64,000 bases of DNA from Xiheicaenibacterium sp046351325 (lineage in GTDB: Bacteria > Myxococcota_A > Polyangia > Polyangiales > Polyangiaceae): positions 310,001 to 374,000 of the forward strand of contig JAXLYR010000011.1 of the NCBI GenBank assembly GCA_046351325.1, given 5' to 3'. The position numbers were made by a program, and so were the translations under genes. Of the stretch, positions 51,501 to 59,925 are shown piece after piece. Position 1 is the stretch's first letter; each line of letters opens with the position of its first letter. The notes under the pieces were generated by a model. That model was not told where the DNA came from and made no database searches. It saw only the letters and a program-made list of their open reading frames with translations.

Positions 51501-51752
51501 CTGACCGGCCGCAGGCGAGTCCGAGCGCCACCAAAGATCAGGTGCGCTGTCATTGGGGTTGAGCCCGCAGTTTCCGACGTTCCCGACGATGGGCGCCGGC
51601 GTACCAGGCGCGCACTCTTGTCCGAAGGTATTGCCAATCAAGGCAAAGTCCCCCCGCTGCTGCACCTGATAGCGCAGCGTCGGAGCGGCGTGGGCGGTCG
51701 CGCTCACAGCGAGAAGCGCGAGGACTGCGGCACAAGAAAGACGCTTCGACAT
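48564..51752 (-). CDS. large MYXO-CTERM surface protein with Cys-rich and TSP3 calcium repeats
   Basis: 1062 residues. Order: signal peptide (cleavage near AHA-AP), an N-terminal module (about 23-345) shared with the protein at 54019-55911, a DUF11-like beta domain (about 350-490), Cys-rich MopE-type units (ICDGVDNDCNGAIDDG, ICNTLDDDCDGNADEG), then thrombospondin-type-3 Asp-rich repeats (about 700-965), a Cys-rich segment, and a C-terminal tail of Cys, hydrophobic segment and basic end (GRKRQRR). The tail fits the MYXO-CTERM class that anchors proteins to the myxobacterial surface. TSP3 repeats bind calcium. The downstream 197-residue gene is coupled. Confidence 0.88.
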   Translation of the reverse strand: MSKRLSCAAVLALLAVSATAHAAPTLRYQVQQRGDFALIGNTFGQECAPGTPAPIVGNVGNCGLNPNDSAPDLWWRSDSPAAGQAEATQLLLPSQARSTAVLNLPPGATVTAAYVYWGATLTLPGVDTAVTLERPNGFSQAINANGSYQSGNNSYQAFADITALVQANGNGAYRLSDVDLAPVVAVNNNNNFGGWWMAVFYTRPGDPLRDLALFDGLDVVSNGAPQNTAISGFFVPNAGITGKLGVVTFEGDNTLTGDQLFFNGGAALSDALNPADNFFNSSRSLLGAAVTTAGDLPQLTGTAQSMSGIDLDVVDVTAKLTPGQTSAPIQATSTGDVYFLAGFITSISTFKPDFTTSTKTAVDLNGGSLVAGDTVEYTIVVTNTGNDASAGTVLNDPLPAGVTYVPGTLSIVSGANAGAKTDVTGDDQGNYDAAGRTVVFRLGLGAAAGNGGTMAPGESTTVRFRVTIDSGVSGTISNQGIITAGGQLGSPPESTPTDGNGNGNGQPPTDIVVDECTDDSQCSAPTPHCAVALDPNVCVECTQDAHCPGSAPTCDMTSNTCVCIPTGAEICDGVDNDCNGAIDDGDPGGGASCDSGLPGICSAGVVHCVADALECQATVQPNTQPEICNTLDDDCDGNADEGFNVGQACTAGVGACQASGSTICLADGTAACDAVPGTPQTEMCNDAIDSDCDGAASNGCGDDTDGDGLSDVDEEDLGTDPNDADSDDDGVIDGEEPLPGEDSDNDGLINALDPDSDNDGLLDGTELGKDCSNPDTAPGNCVPDGDNGATVTDPLDADTDDGGVTDGSEDVDLDGVIDDGETDPTVGHGDDDDQNVDTDGDGLTDKLELEIGTDPNDADSDDDGAIDGQEPNPALDTDNDGKINALDPDSDGDGLFDGTELGFGCDNPATDTSAGNCIADEDNGDTTTSPLDPDTDDGGVSDGDEDANHNGIIDEGERDPLDPTDDGCSSDADCGDELSGRVCDDETRTCIDGCRGENGNDCPIEQVCSSNDDTIGECFEKGYFVEGGGIACAAQPASTDHFPWVLAALGVGVLLGRKRQRR
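48860..49655 (-). repeat. coding region for tandem TSP3-type Asp-rich repeats
   Basis: Repeats of the DxDxDGxxDxxE type occupy about 265 codons of the surface protein, and give a strongly repetitive DNA pattern (gtcgtcgctgtc-like). The units vary in length and sequence, so it is protein-repeat expansion, not a DNA array. Such a region is prone to slippage and to copy-number differences between strains. Confidence 0.75.
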
Positions 51753-51846
51753 GGGTGCAGGATCGCGCAAGGAGACCCCGTGGGTCGAGTTTTTTCGGTC
51801 GCAGAACGCCGACCGACATGGGGTGCTCGTGTGTATGCTCCGCCGA

Positions 51847-53250
51847 ATGCAACTCCAGTTCATCGGCGCAGCGCAAACCGTGACAGGCTCGATGCACTTC
51901 TTGCGCACCGCCGCAGGTGGCATATTGCTCGATTGCGGTCTTTTCCAAGGGACTCGACGAGAGTCGATCGAGGTCAATCGGCATATCCGCGCCCCCCTCC
52001 GCGAGGTGAAGGCTGTGGTCCTTTCCCACGCTCACATCGACCATTCGGGTGCGCTGCCGTTGCTCTTCAAGCAGGGTTATCGAGGCCCCGTGTACGCCAC
52101 GCCCGCGACGCGCTCGCTCGCGACGGTGATGCTGCGCGACGCTGCTGCTATTCAGGACTCGGACGCCCGCTTCTTGAACAAAGAGGCCAAGAAGAAGGGC
52201 ACCGGCGAGGAGCCTGTCGAGGCCCTCTACGACGACGAGGACGTGGTCTCGGCGATCGAGCACATGATCGCGGTCCCCTATCACACCACTGTCCCGCTCA
52301 TCGGCGGCGTCGAGCTCACGTTCTTCGACGCGGGTCACGTCTTGGGCAGCGCGGTCACCGCGCTCGACATCACCGAGGGTGGGCGCAAACAGCGGCTGGT
52401 CTTCACCGGAGATCTGGGGCGCGCCAACCGCCCGATCCTGCGCGACCCCGAGGTCCCCGAGGGCGCTGACATCCTCATCACCGAGAGCACCTACGGCGAT
52501 CGATTGCATGACAGCGTAGAAAAAATGGACGAGGACCTCGCGCGGGTCGTGAAGACGACCATCGGCCGCGGCGGCAAGGTCATCGTCCCGTCGTTCGCGC
52601 TCGAGCGCGCCCAAGAGGTCATATTCGCCCTGAAGAAGCTGCGGCGCGCCGGGGCCATCCCCCGGATTCCGGTGTACGTCGACTCGCCGCTCACCGTGCG
52701 GATCACCGATGTCTTCAAGCTCCACCCCGAGTGCTACGACGCCGAGACGCGCACGCTGCTGCGGGGCAACGACTCTCCCTTCGACTTCGAGGATCTCTCC
52801 TATATCGAGGACAAAGAGGGCTCGAAGCGGATCTCGGCCGCGAACGACCCCGCAATCATCATATCGGCGAGCGGCATGTGCGAGGCCGGCCGCGTCTTGC
52901 ATCACCTGCGCACGGCGGTCGAGGACGAGAGGAACACCGTCCTCATCGTCGGCTATCAGGCGCAGCACACGCTCGGACGACGCCTGGTGGAGAAGCGCAC
53001 GAAGGTCCGTATCTTCGGTGTCGAGCGCGACCGGCGCTGCGAGGTCGTCGTGCTCAACGGCTTCTCGGCGCACGCCGACCAGCGCGACTTGATCCGATAT
53101 GCAGAGGCATGTCGCGAGCGCGGCTCGGTCCAGAAGATCGTGCTCGTCCACGGGGACCCGGCGCCGCAGCGAACCCTGAGGGAGAAGCTGATGGGCGCGG
53201 GCTTCGGCGAGGTCACCGCGCCCGCCGGGGGTGATCGACTGGACTGCTGA
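51847..53250 (+). CDS. MBL-fold/beta-CASP metallo-hydrolase (RNase-like)
   Basis: 467 residues. Metal-binding HAHIDHSG at His61, His63, Asp65, His66, later DAGHVLGS and FTGDLGR. The beta-CASP insert carries GGKVIVPSFALERAQEVIF, IPVYVDSPLTV, SGMCEAGRVLHHL and the final VLNGFSAHADQRDL. This matches bacterial homologues of CPSF73/RNase J-type nucleases; the substrate is probably RNA. ATG 51847 was chosen, with ATG 51835 the alternative. Adjacent on the 3' side to the convergent DUF938 gene with stops touching. Confidence 0.92.
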   Translation: MQLQFIGAAQTVTGSMHFLRTAAGGILLDCGLFQGTRRESIEVNRHIRAPLREVKAVVLSHAHIDHSGALPLLFKQGYRGPVYATPATRSLATVMLRDAAAIQDSDARFLNKEAKKKGTGEEPVEALYDDEDVVSAIEHMIAVPYHTTVPLIGGVELTFFDAGHVLGSAVTALDITEGGRKQRLVFTGDLGRANRPILRDPEVPEGADILITESTYGDRLHDSVEKMDEDLARVVKTTIGRGGKVIVPSFALERAQEVIFALKKLRRAGAIPRIPVYVDSPLTVRITDVFKLHPECYDAETRTLLRGNDSPFDFEDLSYIEDKEGSKRISAANDPAIIISASGMCEAGRVLHHLRTAVEDERNTVLIVGYQAQHTLGRRLVEKRTKVRIFGVERDRRCEVVVLNGFSAHADQRDLIRYAEACRERGSVQKIVLVHGDPAPQRTLREKLMGAGFGEVTAPAGGDRLDC

Positions 53251-53865
53251 TTACGTCGCTCGGCCGCGCAGCCGATAGACCAGGATATGGTTGTTCGCGG
53301 GGAGGGCGATCGTCTCGACCCGCGAGAACCACGCCCCGGCGAGCGCGTCGAGCTCGTCGACGTCGCGCACACCCCAGCGTGGGTCCCGCGCGCGGAGCGA
53401 CGCATCGAAGGCCGCGTTGCTCTCCGCTAGAAAGACGCCGTGAAAGCGATAAGGCCCATACAGGACGAGTGGGCCCTGACTCTCCGCCAAGCAGCGCGCG
53501 GCGCCGCGGAAGAGCCCCTCGCTCGCTTGGATGGGTGAGATGTGCACCATGTTGATGCAGACGATCGCCGCGACGGGGCGCTCCCACCCCTCGATGGTGA
53601 CATCGATGTCAGCCGGCGCTTCGAGGTTGGGCAGGCCCGCGCCGGCCACGTAATCGGCGATGCTCTCTCTCGCCTCTCGGGACGGGTCGCTCGGCTGGAA
53701 CGTCAGGCGAGGCAGCGCGCTGGCGAAATGCACGACGTGTTGTCCGCTGCCGGACGCGAGCTCGAGCACCACGCCGTTGTCAGGGAGTATCCGGTCGAGC
53801 TCTGCGACGATTGGGGTCTTGTTACGATCCGCGGCGGCGCTGAAGAGCGCGCGTGAAGTGCTCAC
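53251..53865 (-). CDS. DUF938 family methyltransferase-like protein
   Basis: 204 residues. SAM-type motif VVLELASGSGQHVVHFASALP, then CINMVHISPIQASEGLFRGAARCLAESQGPLVLYGPYRF and SNAAFDASLRARDPRWGVRD, which are DUF938-specific. Full length for the family, function not known. The stop codon is immediately next to the nuclease-like gene stop (53250/53251). Confidence 0.9.
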   Translation of the reverse strand: MSTSRALFSAAADRNKTPIVAELDRILPDNGVVLELASGSGQHVVHFASALPRLTFQPSDPSREARESIADYVAGAGLPNLEAPADIDVTIEGWERPVAAIVCINMVHISPIQASEGLFRGAARCLAESQGPLVLYGPYRFHGVFLAESNAAFDASLRARDPRWGVRDVDELDALAGAWFSRVETIALPANNHILVYRLRGRAT

Positions 53866-54018
53866 GCCCGCATTCTAGACGAGGGCAGTGGCATGAGGTG
53901 GGCGCCGCGCGTGGATCGGCGGTAGCTCAGCGACGAGCGCTTCCTTTGGAGCTCGGTTCGCGCGCCCCTCGACTTCCTTGGATTGATTCGGCGCGGCCGC
54001 GAGGTTAGGAGTTTGTTC

Positions 54019-55911
54019 GTGGCGCACGGAAAAATCCTTGGTTCTTACACCTTCAGGTCCCCCCGCCGACTCCGCCGTTCGACCCTCGCCGCGATAATCC
54101 CCCTATTGGGGGTCGCGGTCGCGCCGTCGATCGCGAGCGCACAGGATCTTCGGTATACCGCGACCGCCCCCGGCGGCATCATCGCTACGGGCAATACGCT
54201 CGGGTTGAGCAAAGAGCTCAACGCGAACGGCCCCGGGACCCGCGACTCGATTGGGACCTTCCTCACGCTCGGCAACTCGACCGACGACACGCCCGCGAAC
54301 CTCGCCAATCCGTGGCCGCCGGGCACGACCTACGACTGGACGCAGAATGGCTCGACCGCGGTGCTCGACCTGCCCGTCGAGTCCACTGTGCTCTACGCCG
54401 AGCTCCTCTGGGGCGGCAGCTTCCAATACGTGCAAGACGTGTCGGCGTTCCTTGACAGCCCTGTAACCTTTACCGCGAACGGCATGACGACCGACGTGAC
54501 GCCGGACCCGACGACGGCGCTCACCATCTCGAGCACGTCCGCGCAGGGCTTCGCGGTGCGCTACTACATGCGCTCGGCGGACGTGACGGGGCTCGTGGCA
54601 GCCGCGCAGAGCGGCGACTACTCGGTAGAGGGTGTGCCCGCCACCGAGACGACCACCATCAACAGCCTCAACGCCGCGGGCTGGACCTTGGTCGTCGTCT
54701 ATCGCGACCAGTCCGCGCCCACCCGCAACCTGAGCGTGTTCGTCGGCGGCTCCTTCGTCGACGAGAACAGCCAACAGGACTATTCGGTGAGCGGCTTCTG
54801 CGCGCCGCCCGCGGGCACAATCCAGGGCACCGCGGTCGTCAGCGCCATCGAGGGTGACGCCAACCTGACTGGGGATCAGTTCCTCATCGCTCCGAGCGCC
54901 GCGGGGCCTTTCGTGCAGCTCTCCGGGCCCAACAACCCCGCGAACAACTTCTTCTGTTCCCAAATCAACGACTCGAGTGGCGTCCTCGATACGACAGGCA
55001 CGTTCGGCGCGAAGAATCACGACGCGGCGGCCGGCGTCAACACCGCTGGCGGTCGGCAGAGCTGGGACGTGACTACAGTCCCGCTCTCTTCGCAGAATGG
55101 TCAGCTCAGCAACGGCCAATCGAGCGCGACCTTGCGCACGATCACTACGGGCGATTCTTACATGCCAATCCTGGCGTCGTTCGCCATCGACGTGAACTCG
55201 CCGGACTTCAGCGGAGCGTCGACGACCTATGGTGCTAGCCCCGACTCGGTCACGCTCGGCGACACCTTCACGCTGACCGCGACGCTCGCCAACGCCGGTG
55301 AGGTCACCGCGCAGAACCTCAGCTTCGCGCTGCCGCTGCCGCCCACGCTCTCTCTCGTGTCGATCTCGAGCGACGGCACGAGCGGCGATATTTCGGGCAA
55401 CTCGGTCAACGGGACGTCGCTCGCGAGCGGCATCGACGAGGGCGACTTGGCGGCGGGCCAGACGCGCACCGTCGTGATGGTCCTCTCGGTGGATATGGCA
55501 CCGCCGAGCACGAGCTTCTACCCCCTCGCGACTTGGTCTTACGACTACGCGACCTGCAGCAACGGCGCGCTCCTCAGCGAGACCTTCACGCAGCTCACGA
55601 CAGTCACTTACGAACCTGTCACTACAACGTCCTCGTCCTCGAGCTCCTCGACGGGGTCGGGCGGCACGGGCGGCGCGCCCTCGTCGGGTGGCGCGGGCGG
55701 CACGGGCGCAGGCGCGGGCCCGAGCAGCGGGGGCGGTGGTGAGGGCAACACCTCGGCGGGTGGCGCTGGGGGCTCCAGCGGTGACGGCGGCGGCGTGGAT
55801 GATGACGGCTGCAATTGCAATATGCCGGGTGCGCCCGCAGCGCCGGCGTGGCCGCTCGCGCTCGGCGTCGTCGGCCTCGCGGCGTGGGTCGGTCGTCGGC
55901 GCCGCGTTTGA
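54019..55911 (+). CDS. MYXO-CTERM surface protein, paralogue of the 1062-residue protein
   Basis: 630 residues. GTG 54019 follows AGGAG at a normal spacing and gives a signal peptide ending in ASAQ. The N-terminal module (about 45-390) shares LRY...GNT, STAVLDLP...WGG and GWTLVVVYRD...RNLSVF with the other surface protein. A DUF11-like beta domain follows (about 393-514), then a Ser/Thr/Gly-rich linker (530-595) and a C-terminal CNC, hydrophobic segment and RRRRV end, the MYXO-CTERM layout. Cys-rich and TSP3 repeats are absent. Longer TTG starts upstream are less likely. Confidence 0.86.
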   Translation: MAHGKILGSYTFRSPRRLRRSTLAAIIPLLGVAVAPSIASAQDLRYTATAPGGIIATGNTLGLSKELNANGPGTRDSIGTFLTLGNSTDDTPANLANPWPPGTTYDWTQNGSTAVLDLPVESTVLYAELLWGGSFQYVQDVSAFLDSPVTFTANGMTTDVTPDPTTALTISSTSAQGFAVRYYMRSADVTGLVAAAQSGDYSVEGVPATETTTINSLNAAGWTLVVVYRDQSAPTRNLSVFVGGSFVDENSQQDYSVSGFCAPPAGTIQGTAVVSAIEGDANLTGDQFLIAPSAAGPFVQLSGPNNPANNFFCSQINDSSGVLDTTGTFGAKNHDAAAGVNTAGGRQSWDVTTVPLSSQNGQLSNGQSSATLRTITTGDSYMPILASFAIDVNSPDFSGASTTYGASPDSVTLGDTFTLTATLANAGEVTAQNLSFALPLPPTLSLVSISSDGTSGDISGNSVNGTSLASGIDEGDLAAGQTRTVVMVLSVDMAPPSTSFYPLATWSYDYATCSNGALLSETFTQLTTVTYEPVTTTSSSSSSSTGSGGTGGAPSSGGAGGTGAGAGPSSGGGGEGNTSAGGAGGSSGDGGGVDDDGCNCNMPGAPAAPAWPLALGVVGLAAWVGRRRRV

Positions 55912-55999
55912 CGCTCTGTTACCAGCCTGTCAGGAGCGTCGAGCGCAGGGCTTCTGCCGAGTCGCGGCGAGGCGCCTCGGCGCGTGCTAGAAGCCGCGC

Positions 56000-57241
56000 A
56001 TGAGAGCTTCCCCGCTGCGATTCGTACCACGCACTTCTCAGTTCCTTGTTGTTTCAGCCGCGCTCGTTTTCATGGGGTGCGGCGACGAGACCATCGATCC
56101 GGCGCCGGGGGGCGGCGGTGAGGGCGGGACCGGCGGAACCGGAGCCACTGGCGGCACGGGTGGCGCTGGCGGCGTGGTGGACGGCGGCGGGGGCGCTGGT
56201 GGCGAGGCCCCAGCGTGGCACGTGCCCGCTTGCGACAGCGTCAGCGGCAGCGGCGCGGTGACCTTCACCACCGACGAGGGAGCGACGCTCGCGCCCACCT
56301 CGGGCGGCCTCACGGGAGTGACGTATTCGTTCGGGCTCGTCGCGCTCGATATCCCGAATACGCTCCTGCTCGCGTCGGGCGGCGATCTCCTGGAGTCCGT
56401 CGACGCCGGCTGCACCTGGACCAGCGTCGGCGCGCTGCCGATCGACACGCTCAACTTGGTAGCAGCGACCGGCGGCGTCGCTTATGGCTATTACGACAAT
56501 CAAGATTTGTTGGTGCGAATCGCCGGCCACGACATCGAGGTCCTCGACCCGCCGGGCGACTGGATCCACGCCGTGGGCGTCGACCCGACGAACGCCGATC
56601 ACGTGCGCGTCCTCGACGCAGCGGGCGGTTTGCAGGAGTCGACCGACGGCGGCGCCACCTGGTCCAAGCTCGGCACGCCGATCGCCGGCGGGGCGAACGC
56701 GCTCCTCTACACTGCAGCCTTCGATCCGAACGACTTCGACCATGTGCTCGTCGGGATGTCGAACTCGGGCCTAGCGACCACCAACGACGCCGGAGACACT
56801 TGGCAGTTCGCCACTGGGCTCGGCACCGTCGACAAGACCAACGCCTTCTCGGTGGTGTTCTCCACGGCGCAGGCCGGGCTCGTCTATGTCGAGGGCATCG
56901 ACCTCGGCGTGAACATCGGCGACGAGATTCGACGCATCTGGCGCTCCACCGACGGCGGCGCCTCGTTCACGCCCATCGTCGCGGAGTCCGCAGAGGTCTT
57001 CCTCACGAATGGCGTCTTGCTCGCGCCGCACCCCACCGACCCAGACGTCATGTATTTCGAGTTCGGTACTTATTACGACGGCTACGGCACGGACCTATAC
57101 CGATATGATCAGACGACCGGCGCCGTCACCAAGACGCACAATGACTATGACGACGTCTCGTCTATCGCCTTCAACCCCGCTGACCCCACTGTCATGTACC
57201 TCGGGCTGACGTCCGAGCAGGGCGTGGGCGCGTCGCCGTGA
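56000..57241 (+). CDS. lipoprotein with BNR/VPS10-like beta-propeller repeats
   Basis: 413 residues. Signal peptide and FMGC lipobox, then a Gly-rich GGTGGTGATGGTGGAGG linker (about 35-70). The body contains STDGGATWSKLG, TNDAGDTWQFA and STDGGASFTPI, the Asp-box/BNR signature of sialidase and sortilin-like propellers. No catalytic sialidase residues were found, so a binding role is as likely as hydrolysis. The next gene begins within 40 bp. Confidence 0.78.
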   Translation: MRASPLRFVPRTSQFLVVSAALVFMGCGDETIDPAPGGGGEGGTGGTGATGGTGGAGGVVDGGGGAGGEAPAWHVPACDSVSGSGAVTFTTDEGATLAPTSGGLTGVTYSFGLVALDIPNTLLLASGGDLLESVDAGCTWTSVGALPIDTLNLVAATGGVAYGYYDNQDLLVRIAGHDIEVLDPPGDWIHAVGVDPTNADHVRVLDAAGGLQESTDGGATWSKLGTPIAGGANALLYTAAFDPNDFDHVLVGMSNSGLATTNDAGDTWQFATGLGTVDKTNAFSVVFSTAQAGLVYVEGIDLGVNIGDEIRRIWRSTDGGASFTPIVAESAEVFLTNGVLLAPHPTDPDVMYFEFGTYYDGYGTDLYRYDQTTGAVTKTHNDYDDVSSIAFNPADPTVMYLGLTSEQGVGASP

Positions 57242-57279
57242 CGGGGGCAGCGCTTGGACACGAGACTGGGAGAACACCT

Positions 57280-58014
57280 ATGGGCCGCGGTTCGGTGGTT
57301 TGGGCGTCTTTGCTCATCGGGGTCCTCGCGGTGAGCGGCTGCGGCTCGAATGATGGCTCGGCCGAGTCTCCTCGGGCGGAGTCTTCGGCGAGCGCCGCGG
57401 AGTCCACATCCGCGACCTCGGGCGCCACCGTCGCGACGCGCGCGAGCGCGAGCTCAGCGCCGAGCGACGACCCGCCCGACCCGACCGGGGCCGTCGAGTT
57501 CGACGCTGTCGTCCAAGTATCCAAAGAGAAGGGCGAGCGAATGGTCTTTCGAGGGGTCACGCTGCATCGACCAGAGAACGAGATGCCTGTCGTCGTGACC
57601 TACTCCCCCAACCCGATATGGAGCGATCTGGACGGTTTGACCGTCCACGTCGTGGCTACGCCCTATACGCCGCAGGGGCGGGCCATCATGGGCGATCACA
57701 TGACGGTGCACCGACTCTCGGTCGTCGACGAGAAGAGCGCACGAACGATCGCCGGCTTCGGGCCCACCAAGCGGGTCACCGGCGCGCTCCGGGTGGAGCG
57801 CGGCGCGCCAGGCACCAAGTCCGAGGGCGAGCAGCAGACTTACTTGGATGTCGGCACGACCTCGTATCGCGTCTATCAAAACGACCTGAGAGACGACGAG
57901 ACGCCCTCGGGCCAAGTTGAGCTCCTCGTGCGGTCGGTGACGCTCTCGCGCTTCGCCACACACGAGGGCGGGCCCCACGTCTGGATCGTAGCGAGAGCGA
58001 CCGGCAAGGACTGA
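57280..58014 (+). CDS. hypothetical lipoprotein
   Basis: 244 residues. ATG 57280 gives a signal peptide with VSGC lipobox; an in-frame GTG at 57238 is possible but would put the signal peptide inside the protein. The Ser/Ala/Thr-rich linker spans about 25-65, followed by a beta-rich domain (EFDAVVQVSKEKGERMVFRGVTLHRP, LTVHVVATPYTPQ, VELLVRSVTLSRF). No recognised family. It ends 2 bp before the convergent uraH gene. Confidence 0.7.
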   Translation: MGRGSVVWASLLIGVLAVSGCGSNDGSAESPRAESSASAAESTSATSGATVATRASASSAPSDDPPDPTGAVEFDAVVQVSKEKGERMVFRGVTLHRPENEMPVVVTYSPNPIWSDLDGLTVHVVATPYTPQGRAIMGDHMTVHRLSVVDEKSARTIAGFGPTKRVTGALRVERGAPGTKSEGEQQTYLDVGTTSYRVYQNDLRDDETPSGQVELLVRSVTLSRFATHEGGPHVWIVARATGKD

Positions 58015-58015
58015 A

Positions 58016-58357
58016 TCAGCTGCCGCGATACGTCGAATAGCCGAAGGGGCTGACGAGGAGCGGCACGTGATAGTGGGCTGTCGCGTCCCTCACGATGAAG
58101 ACGACAGAGGCCGACGGATAGAAGCCCTCGACGCCGATCGCCGTGAAGTAGGCCCCTGTGTCGAAGTTGATTCGATAGGTCGCGGGCTCGAGCCCACCCG
58201 CGGGGAGGAGCGTCTTCAATCGGCCGTCTTTGTCGGTCGCGCCCGCGCCGACCTGCGAGAACGAGCCGTCGGGGTTGCGCTTCTCCAAGGTGATGGGCAC
58301 GCCCGCGGCCGGGCAGCCACGCGCGGTATCGAGGATATGGGTGGTAATGGGGCTCAT
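58016..58357 (-). CDS. uraH: 5-hydroxyisourate hydrolase (transthyretin-like)
   Basis: 113 residues. HILDTARGCPA at the start, the interior beta sandwich, and the C-terminal YHVPLLVSPFGYSTYRGS signature define HIU hydrolase. It converts 5-hydroxyisourate, the urate oxidase product, to OHCU, which the fused decarboxylase upstream then processes. The start overlaps the stop of the fusion gene (ATGA). Confidence 0.95.
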   Translation of the reverse strand: MSPITTHILDTARGCPAAGVPITLEKRNPDGSFSQVGAGATDKDGRLKTLLPAGGLEPATYRINFDTGAYFTAIGVEGFYPSASVVFIVRDATAHYHVPLLVSPFGYSTYRGS

Positions 58358-59925
58358 CGGCGGATCAGCTTCTCGAGGCGGAGGTTCTGGATTTTGCGCT
58401 GTTCTTCGCGGGCGCGGGCGAACTCGGTCTCGGGGTCGTTCCCCAGCCGCTCCCGCAGGATCGCCAGCATTTCTTCAGCGGTCTTGCCGGTCGCGCAGAC
58501 GATGTAGATGTACCCGAATCGAGCCTCGTAGTCGCGGTTGCCGACGGCGAGCTGAGACTTGGTATCAGCCTGGGCGCTCGACATGCCAGCTTGCTCCTCG
58601 GTCGACCAGGTCTTCGCGGTAGCGCCGCGATCGACCTCGGCCTTCTTCTCCCCGATTCGCGGGTGCGCGCTGAAGGCCTCGAGGACATCGTCGCGGCCCA
58701 CGGAGGCCCAAATCCGATCAGCCGCTGCGAGGAGCGACGCGAGAGACGAATACGGGCGCTCCGCGGCGAGCTCGCGCGCCCATCGCGTCGACCCGCCACA
58801 CGCGAGCAGCGCGCGCTCGAGCGCCGCTGGCGTGAGCGTCGCGAGATCGCGAAGCCCGCAGTGCTCTCGGCCCTCGCGGTCGACGGTGCCCCAAAGCCGG
58901 AGTCGGCTGATACCACCGTCCGGCCATATCCGGACGAGCACGTGTGTCGCGGGCGCGTGCTCGGCGACCTCGGCCTCGTAGAAGTGTCGCGTGTGCGGCT
59001 GGAGCTTGGTCCGCGCGAGGATCTCGCTCCAGCCCTCGCCGGAGCGCGCGAGCGCCTCGAGCTCGGATTGAGTCGCGCCGCGCGCGTCGCGCACCAAGAG
59101 TGCGCAGCTCTCGGGGTAATTGCCCTTGAAGTGGTTCGTGTCGACCTCGACCCGGTGCACCGTGCCGCGCGCCGCGAGCTCGACGACGGCCCAATCGGGG
59201 CCGGCGCGGCGGCTGCGCTTCGTCTCCCAGCCGTCGCCCATGTTCACGCTGCGCCCGGGGAAAATCAGGTTGTGGCGCGACCCGAAGAACATGTCGTTGC
59301 ACGTGACGACGCGCCCGCCGTTCTCGACCGCCGCGAGATCGATCTCCTGATCTTGGACGCCGGGCCTGCCGAGGAACCGCCTATCCGGCACAGCGTCGCC
59401 GTGGACCCTCAATCGAGCGACGCCGCCGTCGGGGTAAATATGGAATCGGAGATAGTTGTAGCGATAGGGGCTCTCGATCTTGAACGGGTTCAGCGAGTCG
59501 CCCCGAAGCGCCGCCCGCGGCAAGATTTCGGTCCACTGCGTCGCGCTCGACAGGAGCTCTTCGGGCGTCGGATTACCCGATACGAGGCAACCCTCGAGCG
59601 AGCAGCCCTCGGGGTAATTGCCCCTGAAGAACGCGGTGTCCACGACGACACCTCGAATCACGCCAGGCACACCCAAGCGGACGATGCAGCTGTCGTGGCC
59701 GGCGACGCGCTTGCGACGCGACTCCCAGCCATCCATCCATTTGCCGCGATCGGTGTATTTGCCGTCGATGAACACCGGCTTCGACGCGCGGAGCAGGTTC
59801 TCCTTCTCGGCGAAGAAGTCGTCGGTCGCCCAAATGACAGCGCCACCGAGGCGCTCTTGGGCGAGGTCGAGCAGCTCGACGAACGCGTGGCCGGCGAGCG
59901 CGTCAGAGATCGTAGCCTCACTCAT
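58354..59925 (-). CDS. allantoicase-OHCU decarboxylase fusion
   Basis: 523-residue two-domain enzyme. Residues about 1-350 are allantoicase (two jelly-roll halves, with FFAEKENLLR...GKWMDGWESRRKR, RGNYPEGCSLEGC, FFGSRHNLIFPGR...GDGWETKRSR and FKGNYPESCALL), cleaving allantoate to ureidoglycolate and urea. Residues about 360-523 are OHCU decarboxylase (EAFSAHPRIGEKK, STEEQAGM, FGYIYIVCATGKTAEEML), which gives allantoin from OHCU. Two steps of the urate-to-ureidoglycolate path that are not consecutive are joined. Starts overlap the allantoinase stop (ATGA). Confidence 0.93.
   Translation of the reverse strand: MSEATISDALAGHAFVELLDLAQERLGGAVIWATDDFFAEKENLLRASKPVFIDGKYTDRGKWMDGWESRRKRVAGHDSCIVRLGVPGVIRGVVVDTAFFRGNYPEGCSLEGCLVSGNPTPEELLSSATQWTEILPRAALRGDSLNPFKIESPYRYNYLRFHIYPDGGVARLRVHGDAVPDRRFLGRPGVQDQEIDLAAVENGGRVVTCNDMFFGSRHNLIFPGRSVNMGDGWETKRSRRAGPDWAVVELAARGTVHRVEVDTNHFKGNYPESCALLVRDARGATQSELEALARSGEGWSEILARTKLQPHTRHFYEAEVAEHAPATHVLVRIWPDGGISRLRLWGTVDREGREHCGLRDLATLTPAALERALLACGGSTRWARELAAERPYSSLASLLAAADRIWASVGRDDVLEAFSAHPRIGEKKAEVDRGATAKTWSTEEQAGMSSAQADTKSQLAVGNRDYEARFGYIYIVCATGKTAEEMLAILRERLGNDPETEFARAREEQRKIQNLRLEKLIRR

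Noticed and set aside
53915..53990. tRNA-like segment with GGTAGCTCAGCGACGAGC (D-arm-like) and GGTTCGC (T-loop-like)
   Set aside because: No matching anticodon stem and no complementary acceptor ends. It is a chance resemblance in the leader of the MYXO-CTERM gene.
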